In this document: positions 1 through 6,721 of the stretch, one piece after another
How the letters are laid out: every line of letters begins with the position of its first letter
How positions within the stretch are numbered: the stretch's first letter is position 1
From: DAOVQB01 sp023128935
GTDB lineage: Bacteria; Eisenbacteria; RBG-16-71-46; CAIMUX01; WJJG01
Length of the DNA: 16,190 nucleotides
Reading direction: 5' to 3'
Assembly (NCBI GenBank): GCA_030628905.1
Contig: DAOVQB010000092.1
Location: 1 to 16,190, forward strand
The notes under the pieces: model-generated
The model's database searches: none
What the model was told of the DNA's origin: nothing
Seen by the model: the letters and a program-made list of their open reading frames with translations, nothing else
Program-made: the position numbers and the translations under genes

Positions 1-8
1 ACATGGAG

Positions 9-35
9 CCCGGTCAAGAGGCTCTCTTGCCCGGG
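9..35. other. Strong hairpin upstream of the first gene
   Basis: An inverted repeat pairs CCCGG (9-13) with CCGGG (31-35) and CAAGAG (15-20) with CTCTTG (24-29). There is one T/C mismatch and a 3-nt loop. No T-run follows on either strand, so it is not a textbook intrinsic terminator. It ends 38 nt before the first start codon. It could be a leader structure or the 3' end structure of a gene outside the window. Confidence 0.45.
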
Positions 36-73
36 GAAGTCGCAAGGCAGGCCCGCTCATCAGGGAGGAGGTT

Positions 74-346
74 ATGCGCAGACCGCTCCTGGCTATGCCC
101 ATGACGCTTGCCATCGTGGCCATGGCGCTCTTTCTCTCGCCAGGTACCGCCCATGCCTATGTCGACCCCGGTTTTCTTTCCGTTCTTCATCAGATTGCCT
201 ATGTCGCTATCTTCGGCGCTCTTTCGGCCGTCATCTTCAAGCCCTGGCGCCTGCTCAAATCGCGCTTCAAGAAATTTTCCTCGTCCAAGCATCCAGATGA
301 GCCGCGCGATCCCAAACCTGAGGAGAACTCCCGGAAAGAGGCGTGA
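74..346 (+). CDS. Small exported YVDPG-motif membrane protein
   Basis: A 90-aa protein starting at ATG 74 behind a clear GGAGG about 4 nt upstream. It has a signal peptide with a hydrophobic core and an AHA cleavage site near residue 28, so the mature protein would begin YVDPG. One transmembrane segment follows (about residues 40-60, IAYVAIFGALSAVIF). A basic stretch (KPWRLLKSRFKKF) comes next, then a charged hydrophilic tail rich in Glu, Pro and Lys. Small proteins with an exported Y(V/I/L)DPG start and a single membrane helix occur beside envelope-glycan genes in many bacteria; I know of no established function. Its stop TGA lies inside the GTGA that can start the next gene, which suggests translational coupling. 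An alternative is a membrane anchor or adaptor for the following methyltransferase; that is inference. Confidence 0.75.
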   Translation: MRRPLLAMPMTLAIVAMALFLSPGTAHAYVDPGFLSVLHQIAYVAIFGALSAVIFKPWRLLKSRFKKFSSSKHPDEPRDPKPEENSRKEA

Positions 347-1905
347 TTGCTACGCAGGGAGCCAAGCTCCAGAGAGAGGGTGAGGGCTATCCAGTGCGCG
401 GCTCCAGCTCCCGCAGGCCAGCCGATGGGGTGTCTGGGAAGGAGGGTGGTGAACCCTTGACCTCAGTACAGCGGAACGACACACGTGTTGGCCTTGGGGA
501 TAGTGGCACAGCTAAGCGCCTGCGGTTGATCGAGATAGACAGAGACCCCTCATCCTATGTCGATCCGAACGGTTACGTCTTTCAATACGACGGTGGATAC
601 TACCGTGCCATCCGCGTTGAGCAAACACCTTTCTACAAAAGCCTCTTTACCGACGGGACGATCGATGCACTCGTTGCGGAGCATCACCTTGTGCCCAGTT
701 CCATCACCGGATTGGCCATCGAAGACGCGGATCTCGGTCTGGTCCTGAAGCATGAAAGGATCAGCCCCACATCCTACTGTGTCGAGTGGTGCCCGGCCAT
801 GCTGCTCGATGCCGCCGCAGTCACGATTGATCTCCTCTCCGCGCTCTTGGACCGTGGCGCCATCCTGCAAGACGCCTATCCCTGGAACATCCTCTTCCGG
901 GGCACGCAGCCGTTTTTTGTCGACCTGACATCGATTGTCGAGATCCAAACCCCGGTCATCTGGCCCGCCTATGATCAGTTCCAGGCGTTCTTCCTGCGCC
1001 CCCTGGCGCTTTGCGCGCAGGGCCATGGTGCCGTAGCTCGCGCGCTCCTACATGACAACATCGCCGGGATCTCCAGAAAGGCATTCGTTCAGTGCTCCAC
1101 CTTCGCCTACAAGCTGACCCATCCGCTCGATGGCTTTGGCTTGTGGGTTGATCAGCGCATCCAAAGCACCCCGGCACTGAAGACCCGCTTGCGGCAAGCG
1201 GCCAACAGGGCGCCGATCACCGTTGACCGCACAGTTCGTGCCCGCTTCTTTGGCACCCTTAGGCGCAAACTCAAGGCCTTCCGCTTCGATGTGCACCCCG
1301 ATGTCTGGGCCCCGTACTATGAACAAATTGCACCCGATGTTGATAAGGAAGCGAAGCTGAAGGCCGTGAGCGCACTCATCGACCGGCTTCACCCGGAAAC
1401 CATCTGTGACCTGGGATGCAACACGGGCGTCTTCTCGGTTCTGGCAGCCAGAACAGGCGCGCGCATTATCGCGATCGACAGCAGCGAGACCTGCATCAGC
1501 CGCCTCTATGCGCGGGCTAAGGCCGACAGCCTCTCCATCACGCCGCTCTTGTCAGACGTACTCTGTCCCACACCCGCATTCGGCTTTATGTCCGCTCAGT
1601 ATCCCTCTCTTATCGAGCGCGCCACCTCCGACGTGGTTCTGTGCCTGGCTCTCATGCATCATCTGCATATCACCGGCCGACAATCGTTCGACCGTATCGC
1701 CCGTTTGATGAGTGCCCTCGCCAAGAAAGACCTGATCTTCGAGTTCGTGGCTATGGATGATGCCAACAACGATCTCCTGGGCGCCGGCCGTGAGATCGAC
1801 TACAGCCTTGATGATGTTCAACGCGAGCTGCATCGATACTTTCCACAGATCGAGGCGTTGCCCTCCGATCGGGCGACCAGAAAGATCCTGCTTTGCTCGA
1901 AGTAG
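343..1905 (+). CDS. Kinase-like domain fused to class I SAM-dependent methyltransferase
   Basis: Up to 520 aa. Residues about 66-250 resemble the kinase-like N-terminal half of a widespread family annotated as class I SAM methyltransferase. LQDAYPWNILF (D177, N182) matches a kinase catalytic loop with D and N five apart, and FVDLTS (D194) sits where DFG would be. Residues about 340-520 form a Rossmann methyltransferase: motif I CDLGCNTG at 355-362, an acidic strand end AIDSS at 378-382, and a later DVVLCLALMHHLH stretch. Substrate unknown; family members often sit near glycan genes. The GTG start at 343 overlaps the previous stop. The first 65 residues are low-complexity and unlike the family, so GTG 430 or TTG 457 (GGAGG at 441-445) may be the true start. 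Family confidence is high, function low. Confidence 0.85.
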   Translation: MIATQGAKLQREGEGYPVRGSSSRRPADGVSGKEGGEPLTSVQRNDTRVGLGDSGTAKRLRLIEIDRDPSSYVDPNGYVFQYDGGYYRAIRVEQTPFYKSLFTDGTIDALVAEHHLVPSSITGLAIEDADLGLVLKHERISPTSYCVEWCPAMLLDAAAVTIDLLSALLDRGAILQDAYPWNILFRGTQPFFVDLTSIVEIQTPVIWPAYDQFQAFFLRPLALCAQGHGAVARALLHDNIAGISRKAFVQCSTFAYKLTHPLDGFGLWVDQRIQSTPALKTRLRQAANRAPITVDRTVRARFFGTLRRKLKAFRFDVHPDVWAPYYEQIAPDVDKEAKLKAVSALIDRLHPETICDLGCNTGVFSVLAARTGARIIAIDSSETCISRLYARAKADSLSITPLLSDVLCPTPAFGFMSAQYPSLIERATSDVVLCLALMHHLHITGRQSFDRIARLMSALAKKDLIFEFVAMDDANNDLLGAGREIDYSLDDVQRELHRYFPQIEALPSDRATRKILLCSK

Positions 1906-1906
1906 A

Positions 1907-1984
1907 ATGAAGCTCTTCACCAGTGTCGGTATCAGCGAAGGCGGCGCCGCGCATTTCAAGGTTGGGGAAAGAGACGAGGGATGA
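1907..1984 (+). CDS. Possible 25-aa coupling ORF
   Basis: An ATG one base after the methyltransferase stop opens a 25-codon frame (MKLFTSVGISEGG...). Its TGA overlaps the ATG of the CPBP gene as ATGA at 1981-1984. The geometry is what a coupling peptide would look like: it fills the whole gap. Against it, there is no convincing Shine-Dalgarno (only a weak GAAG upstream) and the peptide resembles nothing I recognise. It may be chance. Confidence 0.25.
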   Translation: MKLFTSVGISEGGAAHFKVGERDEG

Positions 1985-2730
1985 AATCCTTTACAAGGCT
2001 GGTCATGGTCATTGCCATGACGGTGTGCATCTACTGGGTGTGCGTCTTTGTGCTCCCCAGGCTGGATCTGCTGCAATCCCTGCGCGAATCATACCCTTGG
2101 ATCAGCAGCGGTAATGTCTCTCAGTTCTCATTCCTGATCAGCTCCCTAATCTTGATGCGCATCTTCGGCAAGGGCAACTGGTGGGCGTTCGGGTTCCGCG
2201 GCGCCGGTTTTTCTCCACTGATCCGCGCCGTGCTCGCCACTGTTGTCATCGAGAGCGGCTTGTTCCTCCTTGGCATGGTTGTGACGTCAGCTCTGGTCGG
2301 TCCACAGGGTGGGGGTGGGGGTGGGGGTGGGGCGGGGAGCTCCGAGATGCCTTCCACAAGGGGAATGCTCAAATTGATCGTCTCTGTCTGGGTGATAGCC
2401 AGCACATGCGAAGAGGTCTTCTACCGAGGCTTGATCCAGAGCCTTCTCGATCCGCTGAAGCGCTACGGCTTCAGGCTATTCCGGGTATGGATCAGCCTCC
2501 CTGTGGCCGTCTGTGCACTGATGTTTGGCCTGGGTCACCTCTGCCTATTGGGTAGGTTCCCGGGCGTGTTCCTGGTGCAAATCATCGTCTCGTGCACGGC
2601 TCTCGGGCTAATTGCCGGATACTACCGCGAGAAGACGGGGAGCCTTCTGCCGGCGGTGCTGGCCCATGCAACAGCCAATATCGTCGGATGGTCGATTCCA
2701 AGCATCATGACGCAGATCATGCCCACCTAG
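1981..2730 (+). CDS. CPBP family intramembrane metalloprotease (Abi/CAAX-type)
   Basis: A 249-aa polytopic membrane protein with the three CPBP (type II CAAX protease, Rce1-like) motifs: EExxxR as E144-E145-VFY-R149, a histidine in FGLGH at H186, and HxxxN as H229-ATA-N233. These are the expected glutamate-activated site residues. Hydrophobic segments occur near residues 7-27, 49-62, 82-105, 130-143, 170-185, 197-214 and 222-240. Bacterial members cleave or process membrane peptides or act in bacteriocin immunity; the substrate here is unknown. An odd run of eight glycines (110-117) lies in the loop before the active helix and is encoded by a hexameric G-rich repeat. ATG 1981 has GAGG only 1 nt away; ATG 2005 (residue 9) has AAGG at 6 nt and is a real alternative. 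It ends convergently with the M16 gene. Confidence 0.88.
   Translation: MKSFTRLVMVIAMTVCIYWVCVFVLPRLDLLQSLRESYPWISSGNVSQFSFLISSLILMRIFGKGNWWAFGFRGAGFSPLIRAVLATVVIESGLFLLGMVVTSALVGPQGGGGGGGGAGSSEMPSTRGMLKLIVSVWVIASTCEEVFYRGLIQSLLDPLKRYGFRLFRVWISLPVAVCALMFGLGHLCLLGRFPGVFLVQIIVSCTALGLIAGYYREKTGSLLPAVLAHATANIVGWSIPSIMTQIMPT
2307..2337 (+). repeat. In-frame GGTGGG hexamer repeat, G-quadruplex motif
   Basis: Six G-runs of 3-5 bases separated by single T or C bases: GGG, GGGGG, GGGGG, GGGGG, GGGG, GGGG. The repeat encodes the octaglycine of the CPBP protein and stays in frame because the unit is 6 bp. It satisfies the standard G-quadruplex pattern on the coding strand and mRNA, and is a likely slippage site. 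Confidence 0.9.
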
Positions 2731-2843
2731 GGCATCTGGGCGATTGACCGACCATGCACCGCTTGTGGGGGCGTCTTCCGCCGGGGAGTTCACGGCGGAT
2801 GCCATAGAGACAGGAGGACGAGGCGCGGCGACGAAGACCTCGA

Positions 2844-5800
2844 TCATTCCACCACGATGAGGACGGAAGATTCCGCGCGCGCGATTACATCCAACGCCGC
2901 CGCAACCGACGCCTCCGGAATCCGGCGGCACTGCTCGGCCTGCCGCCACCAGGCCCCGGACTCTTGCCCGTCGCGCGCGGCCCAGACGCTGTACATGGCC
3001 TGATTGAGACGGACTTCCTGCCTGCGGAGGCTCCGGCCATAGATCTTGCTGGCTGTGCGCCGGATCTCCTCGGCGCCCGCTGTCCCCATGGCCTTGGCGC
3101 GCACGCGCACGAAACCGCCAGCCATTGCGCCGAGGTTTTCCTTCCTGGTACCGGCGCCGGCTATGTAGAGCGCCCGGCTGCCAACGCGCTTGACGCTTGC
3201 CCCGATGCTGTAGGCCATGCCCTGCTCCTCGCGTAGACGGAAGGCCAAGCGCGAGGAGAGGAGGCTTGTCGCGACTCGGTAGGCATCCTCTGCAACCCCG
3301 GCAGTGGCAACTGCGGCGGAACCAGCCGCCGGCAGGTGCTCAGGCAGGAGCAGGGCCTCTAGAACGTATCCCCGGGTGCCACCCCCTGTGAGCCACCGAA
3401 TGGAGCGCTCTGGGGGACCGCCGGCCTGGGTATCTGAGCCCGGCCTTGTGGTTCGCGCCACACGGTCAAAAGCCGCTGCGATCTGCTCGCCCAGCCCATC
3501 ACGCTCCAGCCAAGTCGCATAACCCTCAGGACTCATGCCCAGAGTAGGGGAGTCGGAGGAAAAGGACGGCGGTAGGAGACCCTCTGCCCATGCACGGACG
3601 GTTTCTGTGGGCGCACTGCTCACAATGGCGATCCAGATCCGGCGCGGATCGAGCAATCGCCTGTGATGGGCCCGTAAATCCTGTAACGTGATCTGCTCCA
3701 ACCCGGCGGTTGTCCCGTATGGGGAGCGCTCCTCGGGATGGCCTTCGGGAAGGAGTAGCCGCCACAGCTCCCTGCCAGCAATGCGGCGCGCGCTCACGGC
3801 GTCGCGCTGCAGCCGGGATATGACTCGGCTGCGCTCACGCTCTACAACCGCCTTTTCGAAGCGCGGCTCCCGCAGCATCTTCCCAAGCAGATCGCAGGCT
3901 TCCTGCGAGAATTCCGCCAGCGCCTGAAACCGGATGAAGGAAAAATCGCGTCGCGTGTAGTAATCGTCGAAGGGAATAAAAGAATTGTCCGCAGTCTGCA
4001 CGTCGCCACCGATCCGCGCCAGGACCTCATCGAGCTGAGATTCGTCCCAGTCCCCAGCACCTGTACTCAGAAGTCTGTGGAGCAGCTCGGTGATGCCCTC
4101 TTTGCCTTTGGGTTCCAGGTAATTGCGTCCCTCAATGAGCACATAGATCGAGAGCGATCCATCATCCGGGGCACCCACATGAATGACGTGAACTCCATTT
4201 GAAAGGACGCTGTCATGGATGGGGCAGGGGATTGCGGTCGATTCTTCATGTATCGCATTAGCATTGTATATCCCATTGACCTCTACCGCGGATGCCAAGT
4301 TCTCGTCGGCCGTGCCAGAAGGGTCACTGGCAATCGCCCTCGGCATGGCGCCAGGTTTCGCGTCTGGCGTGCCACCCGGCATAGCACTAGTTTTCGCATC
4401 TGGCGTGCCACCCGGCATAGCACTAGTTTTCGCATCTGGCGTGCCACCCGGCATGGCACCAGGCCTACCAGGCGGTGTAGCGCCGGGGATACCTTCAGGC
4501 ATCCCGCCTGCAGATCCATGGCTGCCGGCGGCGCAGCTCTCAACGAGGATGGCCCAGGAAGGCCCTCTGGCCAGCCGCTGAGCGGCGGAACGGACCTCCT
4601 GTGCTGCCAGCTCCCCGATCTGGAGCAGGCGCGTCTCGAGGCCCCAGAGACCCTGTAGAGCAACAACCTCCGAATAGAAGGGCGCAAACATGTAGGAACG
4701 CTGCCGCGCGAAGATCTGCTGCGCCCGTTGAGATACCTTCCAGCCCGCGATGCGCGACTCATCTGGAGGCTCGATATGCGGGACCGTCTCGCGCATGAAG
4801 CGACACACATCGTCAAGCGCGGTGCCGGGCTGGAGATCCGCATCCACAATAAGGCGCCCAAAGCCCGGGCCGGCCTCAATGCTGCCGTAGCAGGAAATAA
4901 CGCTCCCCGGGAAGCGTTTCTCCAGCGCCCGCCCAAGCGGAGAGCTCGTGTCCCCGATCATCAGATCCGCTGCTACCTGCAAGGCCAGGAAGGCCGCCTC
5001 GCCAGGATCGGGACCATTCCAGATCACCCGCACACGTGACGCGCTCAGCTCCATACTATGGCGAATGATCCGGTCTGCGCGGATTGGAGCGGGGGAGGGC
5101 GGTGCTTGCGTCCACGCCCCAGTGGGACGCTCCTTTCCCAGGCTCTGGTCCAGCAGAGCGAGAGCCTTCTGTGGATCGAATCCACCCAAGAGGATGGCCG
5201 CCATATTCTCGGGGACATATAGGCGCTTGTAATGGGCGTAGATTTCGCGGCGCTCCAGCTCTCGAATGGAGTGCTCAGTTCCAAGCACCGGAAGCCCGTA
5301 GCTGGACTGCGGATAGGTCTCCAGCTGGAGCATGCGTCTGAGCTCATAGGATGGATTCTCACGGTCCTTCTCGAGCTCTTCCAAAATGATGCCACGCTCT
5401 TTCTCAAACTTGGGTCCCGGAATCCTTGAGTGAAATAGCATGTCAGTCTGCAGATCCAGGGCCAGGTTCAACCGGTCCGCTGGCATGGTCATCATGTAGG
5501 CTGCATGGGTTCTGCGCGTGAAAGCATTGTTGAAGCCACCCGCCGCATCTTCCTCATTATACAGCTGGTTCTGCGTTCGGCGATCCGTACCATTGAAGAG
5601 CATGTGCTCCAGAAAATGGCTCGCGCCCGATATCCGCGGATCCTCACGGTTCGAGCCCGCCATTACGATGACCACCGAGGTGACCAACCGGCTCGTAGGA
5701 TCGGGCAAGAGAAGGACTTCCATCCCATTCTGAAGGAAGGTTCGCTGTGGATGATGGGGCTTCGCGGCCGCAATTGAACCTCCCTGCGAATGAAGGATGA

Positions 5801-5894
5801 TCAGGGCACCTAGGATACAACCAAACCGATGGTTTCGGCCTGATCCATAGTGACAGCAGGAGCTCCATATCCCTGCAATGACTTGTGCGCACAT
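2844..5894 (-). CDS. Exported two-domain M16 (pitrilysin/insulinase-like) metallopeptidase
   Basis: 1016 aa from ATG 5894, which has GGAG 8-9 nt upstream. A long n-region is followed by a hydrophobic core (FGCILGALIILH) and an AAA-K cleavage site near residue 45, so it is probably periplasmic. The first half carries the inverted zinc motif HFLEH (H93, E96, H97) and the third ligand in ILEELEKD (about E173). It is the active half. The second half starts near residue 575 (SNGVHVIHVG) and has TELLH where HxxEH would be, so it is probably the non-catalytic partner of the clamshell. Between them, about residues 480-560, is a Gly/Pro/Met-rich linker containing three 12-residue repeats. Family members degrade peptides; the substrate is unknown. 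An upstream in-frame ATG at 5969 (GGAG 5 nt away) would add 25 residues but obscures the signal peptide. Confidence 0.9.
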   Translation of the reverse strand: MCAQVIAGIWSSCCHYGSGRNHRFGCILGALIILHSQGGSIAAAKPHHPQRTFLQNGMEVLLLPDPTSRLVTSVVIVMAGSNREDPRISGASHFLEHMLFNGTDRRTQNQLYNEEDAAGGFNNAFTRRTHAAYMMTMPADRLNLALDLQTDMLFHSRIPGPKFEKERGIILEELEKDRENPSYELRRMLQLETYPQSSYGLPVLGTEHSIRELERREIYAHYKRLYVPENMAAILLGGFDPQKALALLDQSLGKERPTGAWTQAPPSPAPIRADRIIRHSMELSASRVRVIWNGPDPGEAAFLALQVAADLMIGDTSSPLGRALEKRFPGSVISCYGSIEAGPGFGRLIVDADLQPGTALDDVCRFMRETVPHIEPPDESRIAGWKVSQRAQQIFARQRSYMFAPFYSEVVALQGLWGLETRLLQIGELAAQEVRSAAQRLARGPSWAILVESCAAGSHGSAGGMPEGIPGATPPGRPGAMPGGTPDAKTSAMPGGTPDAKTSAMPGGTPDAKPGAMPRAIASDPSGTADENLASAVEVNGIYNANAIHEESTAIPCPIHDSVLSNGVHVIHVGAPDDGSLSIYVLIEGRNYLEPKGKEGITELLHRLLSTGAGDWDESQLDEVLARIGGDVQTADNSFIPFDDYYTRRDFSFIRFQALAEFSQEACDLLGKMLREPRFEKAVVERERSRVISRLQRDAVSARRIAGRELWRLLLPEGHPEERSPYGTTAGLEQITLQDLRAHHRRLLDPRRIWIAIVSSAPTETVRAWAEGLLPPSFSSDSPTLGMSPEGYATWLERDGLGEQIAAAFDRVARTTRPGSDTQAGGPPERSIRWLTGGGTRGYVLEALLLPEHLPAAGSAAVATAGVAEDAYRVATSLLSSRLAFRLREEQGMAYSIGASVKRVGSRALYIAGAGTRKENLGAMAGGFVRVRAKAMGTAGAEEIRRTASKIYGRSLRRQEVRLNQAMYSVWAARDGQESGAWWRQAEQCRRIPEASVAAALDVIARAESSVLIVVE
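4355..4462 (-). repeat. 36-bp in-frame tandem repeat (3 copies) in the M16 linker
   Basis: Three units at 4355-4390, 4391-4426 and 4427-4462. They are near identical; copies 2 and 3 differ only at the 3' end. The repeat encodes AMPGGTPDAKTS-type units on the minus strand. Degenerate related sequence flanks both sides (about 4329-4354 and 4463-4505), extending the Pro/Gly linker. The unit is 12 codons, so copy changes would keep the frame. Confidence 0.92.
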
Positions 5895-5910
5895 CTTTGA
5901 GTCTCCTGAA

Positions 5911-6037
5911 AAGGCCCTCGGATTCGATAGCCGTGATAACGCCAGAAGGCCCTCGCATTCGAAAGCCATGTTAGCTCCACGAGGCCCTCGGATTCGATAG
6001 CCGTGGTAACGCCAGCACCGCCTCGGATTCAGGCGGA
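5911..6037. repeat. 35-bp tandem repeat array upstream of the M16 gene
   Basis: Three units with exact 35-bp period at 5911-5945, 5946-5980 and 5981-6015, plus a decayed fourth beginning at 6016 (CGCCTCGGATTC). Units 1 and 3 differ at two positions; unit 2 is more diverged. The shared core is GGCCCTCGGATTCGATAGCC, with a TCGnnnnCGA dyad in the middle. The array ends 16 nt before the M16 start codon and so lies in its leader or promoter. 35 bp is not a multiple of 3, so it is not a coding repeat. Confidence 0.9.
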
Positions 6038-6061
6038 AGCACCCTCCTATTCACAGGGTCG

Positions 6062-6077
6062 CATAATGTCTATTATG
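6062..6077. promoter_or_regulatory. AT-rich palindrome upstream of M16 gene
   Basis: CATAAT (6062-6067) and ATTATG (6072-6077) form a perfect inverted repeat with a 4-nt spacer. It is an AT-rich island in GC-rich surroundings, about 170 bp upstream of the M16 start. On the minus strand it contains TACATAAT and TTATG, which could include a -10 element. It could be an operator overlapping the M16 promoter. No convincing -35 was found. Confidence 0.35.
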
Positions 6078-6178
6078 TAAACCAATCCCTTAGTTCACGA
6101 TCCCCTCATCCCATTCCATTCCATTTCATTTCCACCTCACACCCGAGGCACCCAGTCCGTTGCATGCGGCGAGGAATC

Positions 6179-6343
6179 ATGCAGGATGCAGCGGGTAAGT
6201 GCCGTGTTGGACCTCAGGGGTGTCAGTATCCTGTGGTTCACCCGGACACGAGAACGGACAAATATGCAAAGGGGTTGGCGGCGATAATTGAGCGCCTGGA
6301 CAAAAGTTGGAGCATTCTGGCGATCTCGATTGAACGTCTTTAG
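6179..6343 (+). CDS. Possible 54-aa small protein, unknown function
   Basis: ATG 6179 with GAGG 4 nt upstream (GGCGAGGAATC then ATG) opens 54 codons ending at TAG 6341-6343. The first half is hydrophilic with two cysteines (KCRVGPQGCQY). The second half looks like an amphipathic helix (KGLAAIIERLDKSWSILAIS). I recognise no family. It is the most protein-like reading in the 750-bp gap between the M16 gene and thioredoxin, but antisense and other-frame ORFs also exist here, so it could be chance or the remnant of a decayed gene. Confidence 0.3.
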   Translation: MQDAAGKCRVGPQGCQYPVVHPDTRTDKYAKGLAAIIERLDKSWSILAISIERL

Positions 6344-6651
6344 TGGCTGGATTACACCACATAGAGAAACCGGCTGGTGCCTGGCATCCAACTTGCACCC
6401 TGCAGGATCGAGAGTGGCAGGCCATGGGGTATGGATCCAAGGCAGAACTATCCCCCTTGCTGCTCTTGATTTGGGAGGTACCGGTCTGCAGCGCCCGTGA
6501 GTAGTCCGTAGGCCCGTTGGCCCAGTATTAAAGGCGTGGTGACCATTTACGGCGCTTGCGGCACGGCGATAGCGGATGGTGCCCTCCTAGCGTACGCGGC
6601 TGCCGCAGAGCAGTCGTGGACCTGCGGCCACGGCCCCCGGTCCAAAGGGCT
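6344..6651. other. Non-coding gap with several short hairpins
   Basis: No convincing gene. Short ORFs on either strand lack good start signals and family resemblance. From 6569 onward the sequence can form hairpins in series: GGCAC paired with GTGCC near 6569-6593, GCGGC/GCCGC near 6597-6607, and GGACC (6618-6622) with GGTCC (6639-6643). These lead into the terminator hairpin at 6652-6684. This could be a structured 3' UTR of the thioredoxin transcript, or a small RNA on the plus strand. I tested it by eye against RNase P RNA, tmRNA, SRP RNA, 5S rRNA and tRNA hallmarks and found none. Confidence 0.25.
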
Positions 6652-6684
6652 AAAGGGGTGCGCACAACTGGAGCGCACCCCTTT
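6652..6684 (-). terminator. Terminator-type hairpin downstream of thioredoxin
   Basis: A perfect 12-bp stem pairs AAAGGGGTGCGC (6652-6663) with GCGCACCCCTTT (6673-6684) around a 9-nt loop. It lies 37 nt past the thioredoxin stop codon. The arms end in A/T triplets, so a short U tract is present in either direction (TTTAG on the minus strand). It most likely ends the minus-strand lptE-holA-trx transcription unit. It could also stop plus-strand transcription from the gap. Confidence 0.75.
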
Positions 6685-6721
6685 CCCATTCCACTAACCA
6701 GCCCAAGCCGCAGGAACCTGC

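Noticed and set aside
1552..2076. Long minus-strand ORF opposite the methyltransferase and CPBP genes
   Set aside because: It opposes well-supported domains on the plus strand, has no recognisable family and spans the junction of two genes.
2777..2799. Terminator between the CPBP and M16 genes (TCCGCC/GGCGGA hairpin)
   Set aside because: Six-bp stem with an 11-nt loop and no U-run; too weak to call.
4215..4658. 147-aa plus-strand ORF with repeats (RIWRATRHSTSF)
   Set aside because: Antisense reading of the 36-bp repeats in the M16 linker; no supported start.
5911..6037. CRISPR array from the 35-bp repeats upstream of M16
   Set aside because: The units are contiguous with no spacers, and no cas genes are present.
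6400..6650. Housekeeping RNA (tmRNA, RNase P RNA, SRP RNA or 5S rRNA) in the gap
   Set aside because: None of the conserved sequence blocks of these RNAs is present.
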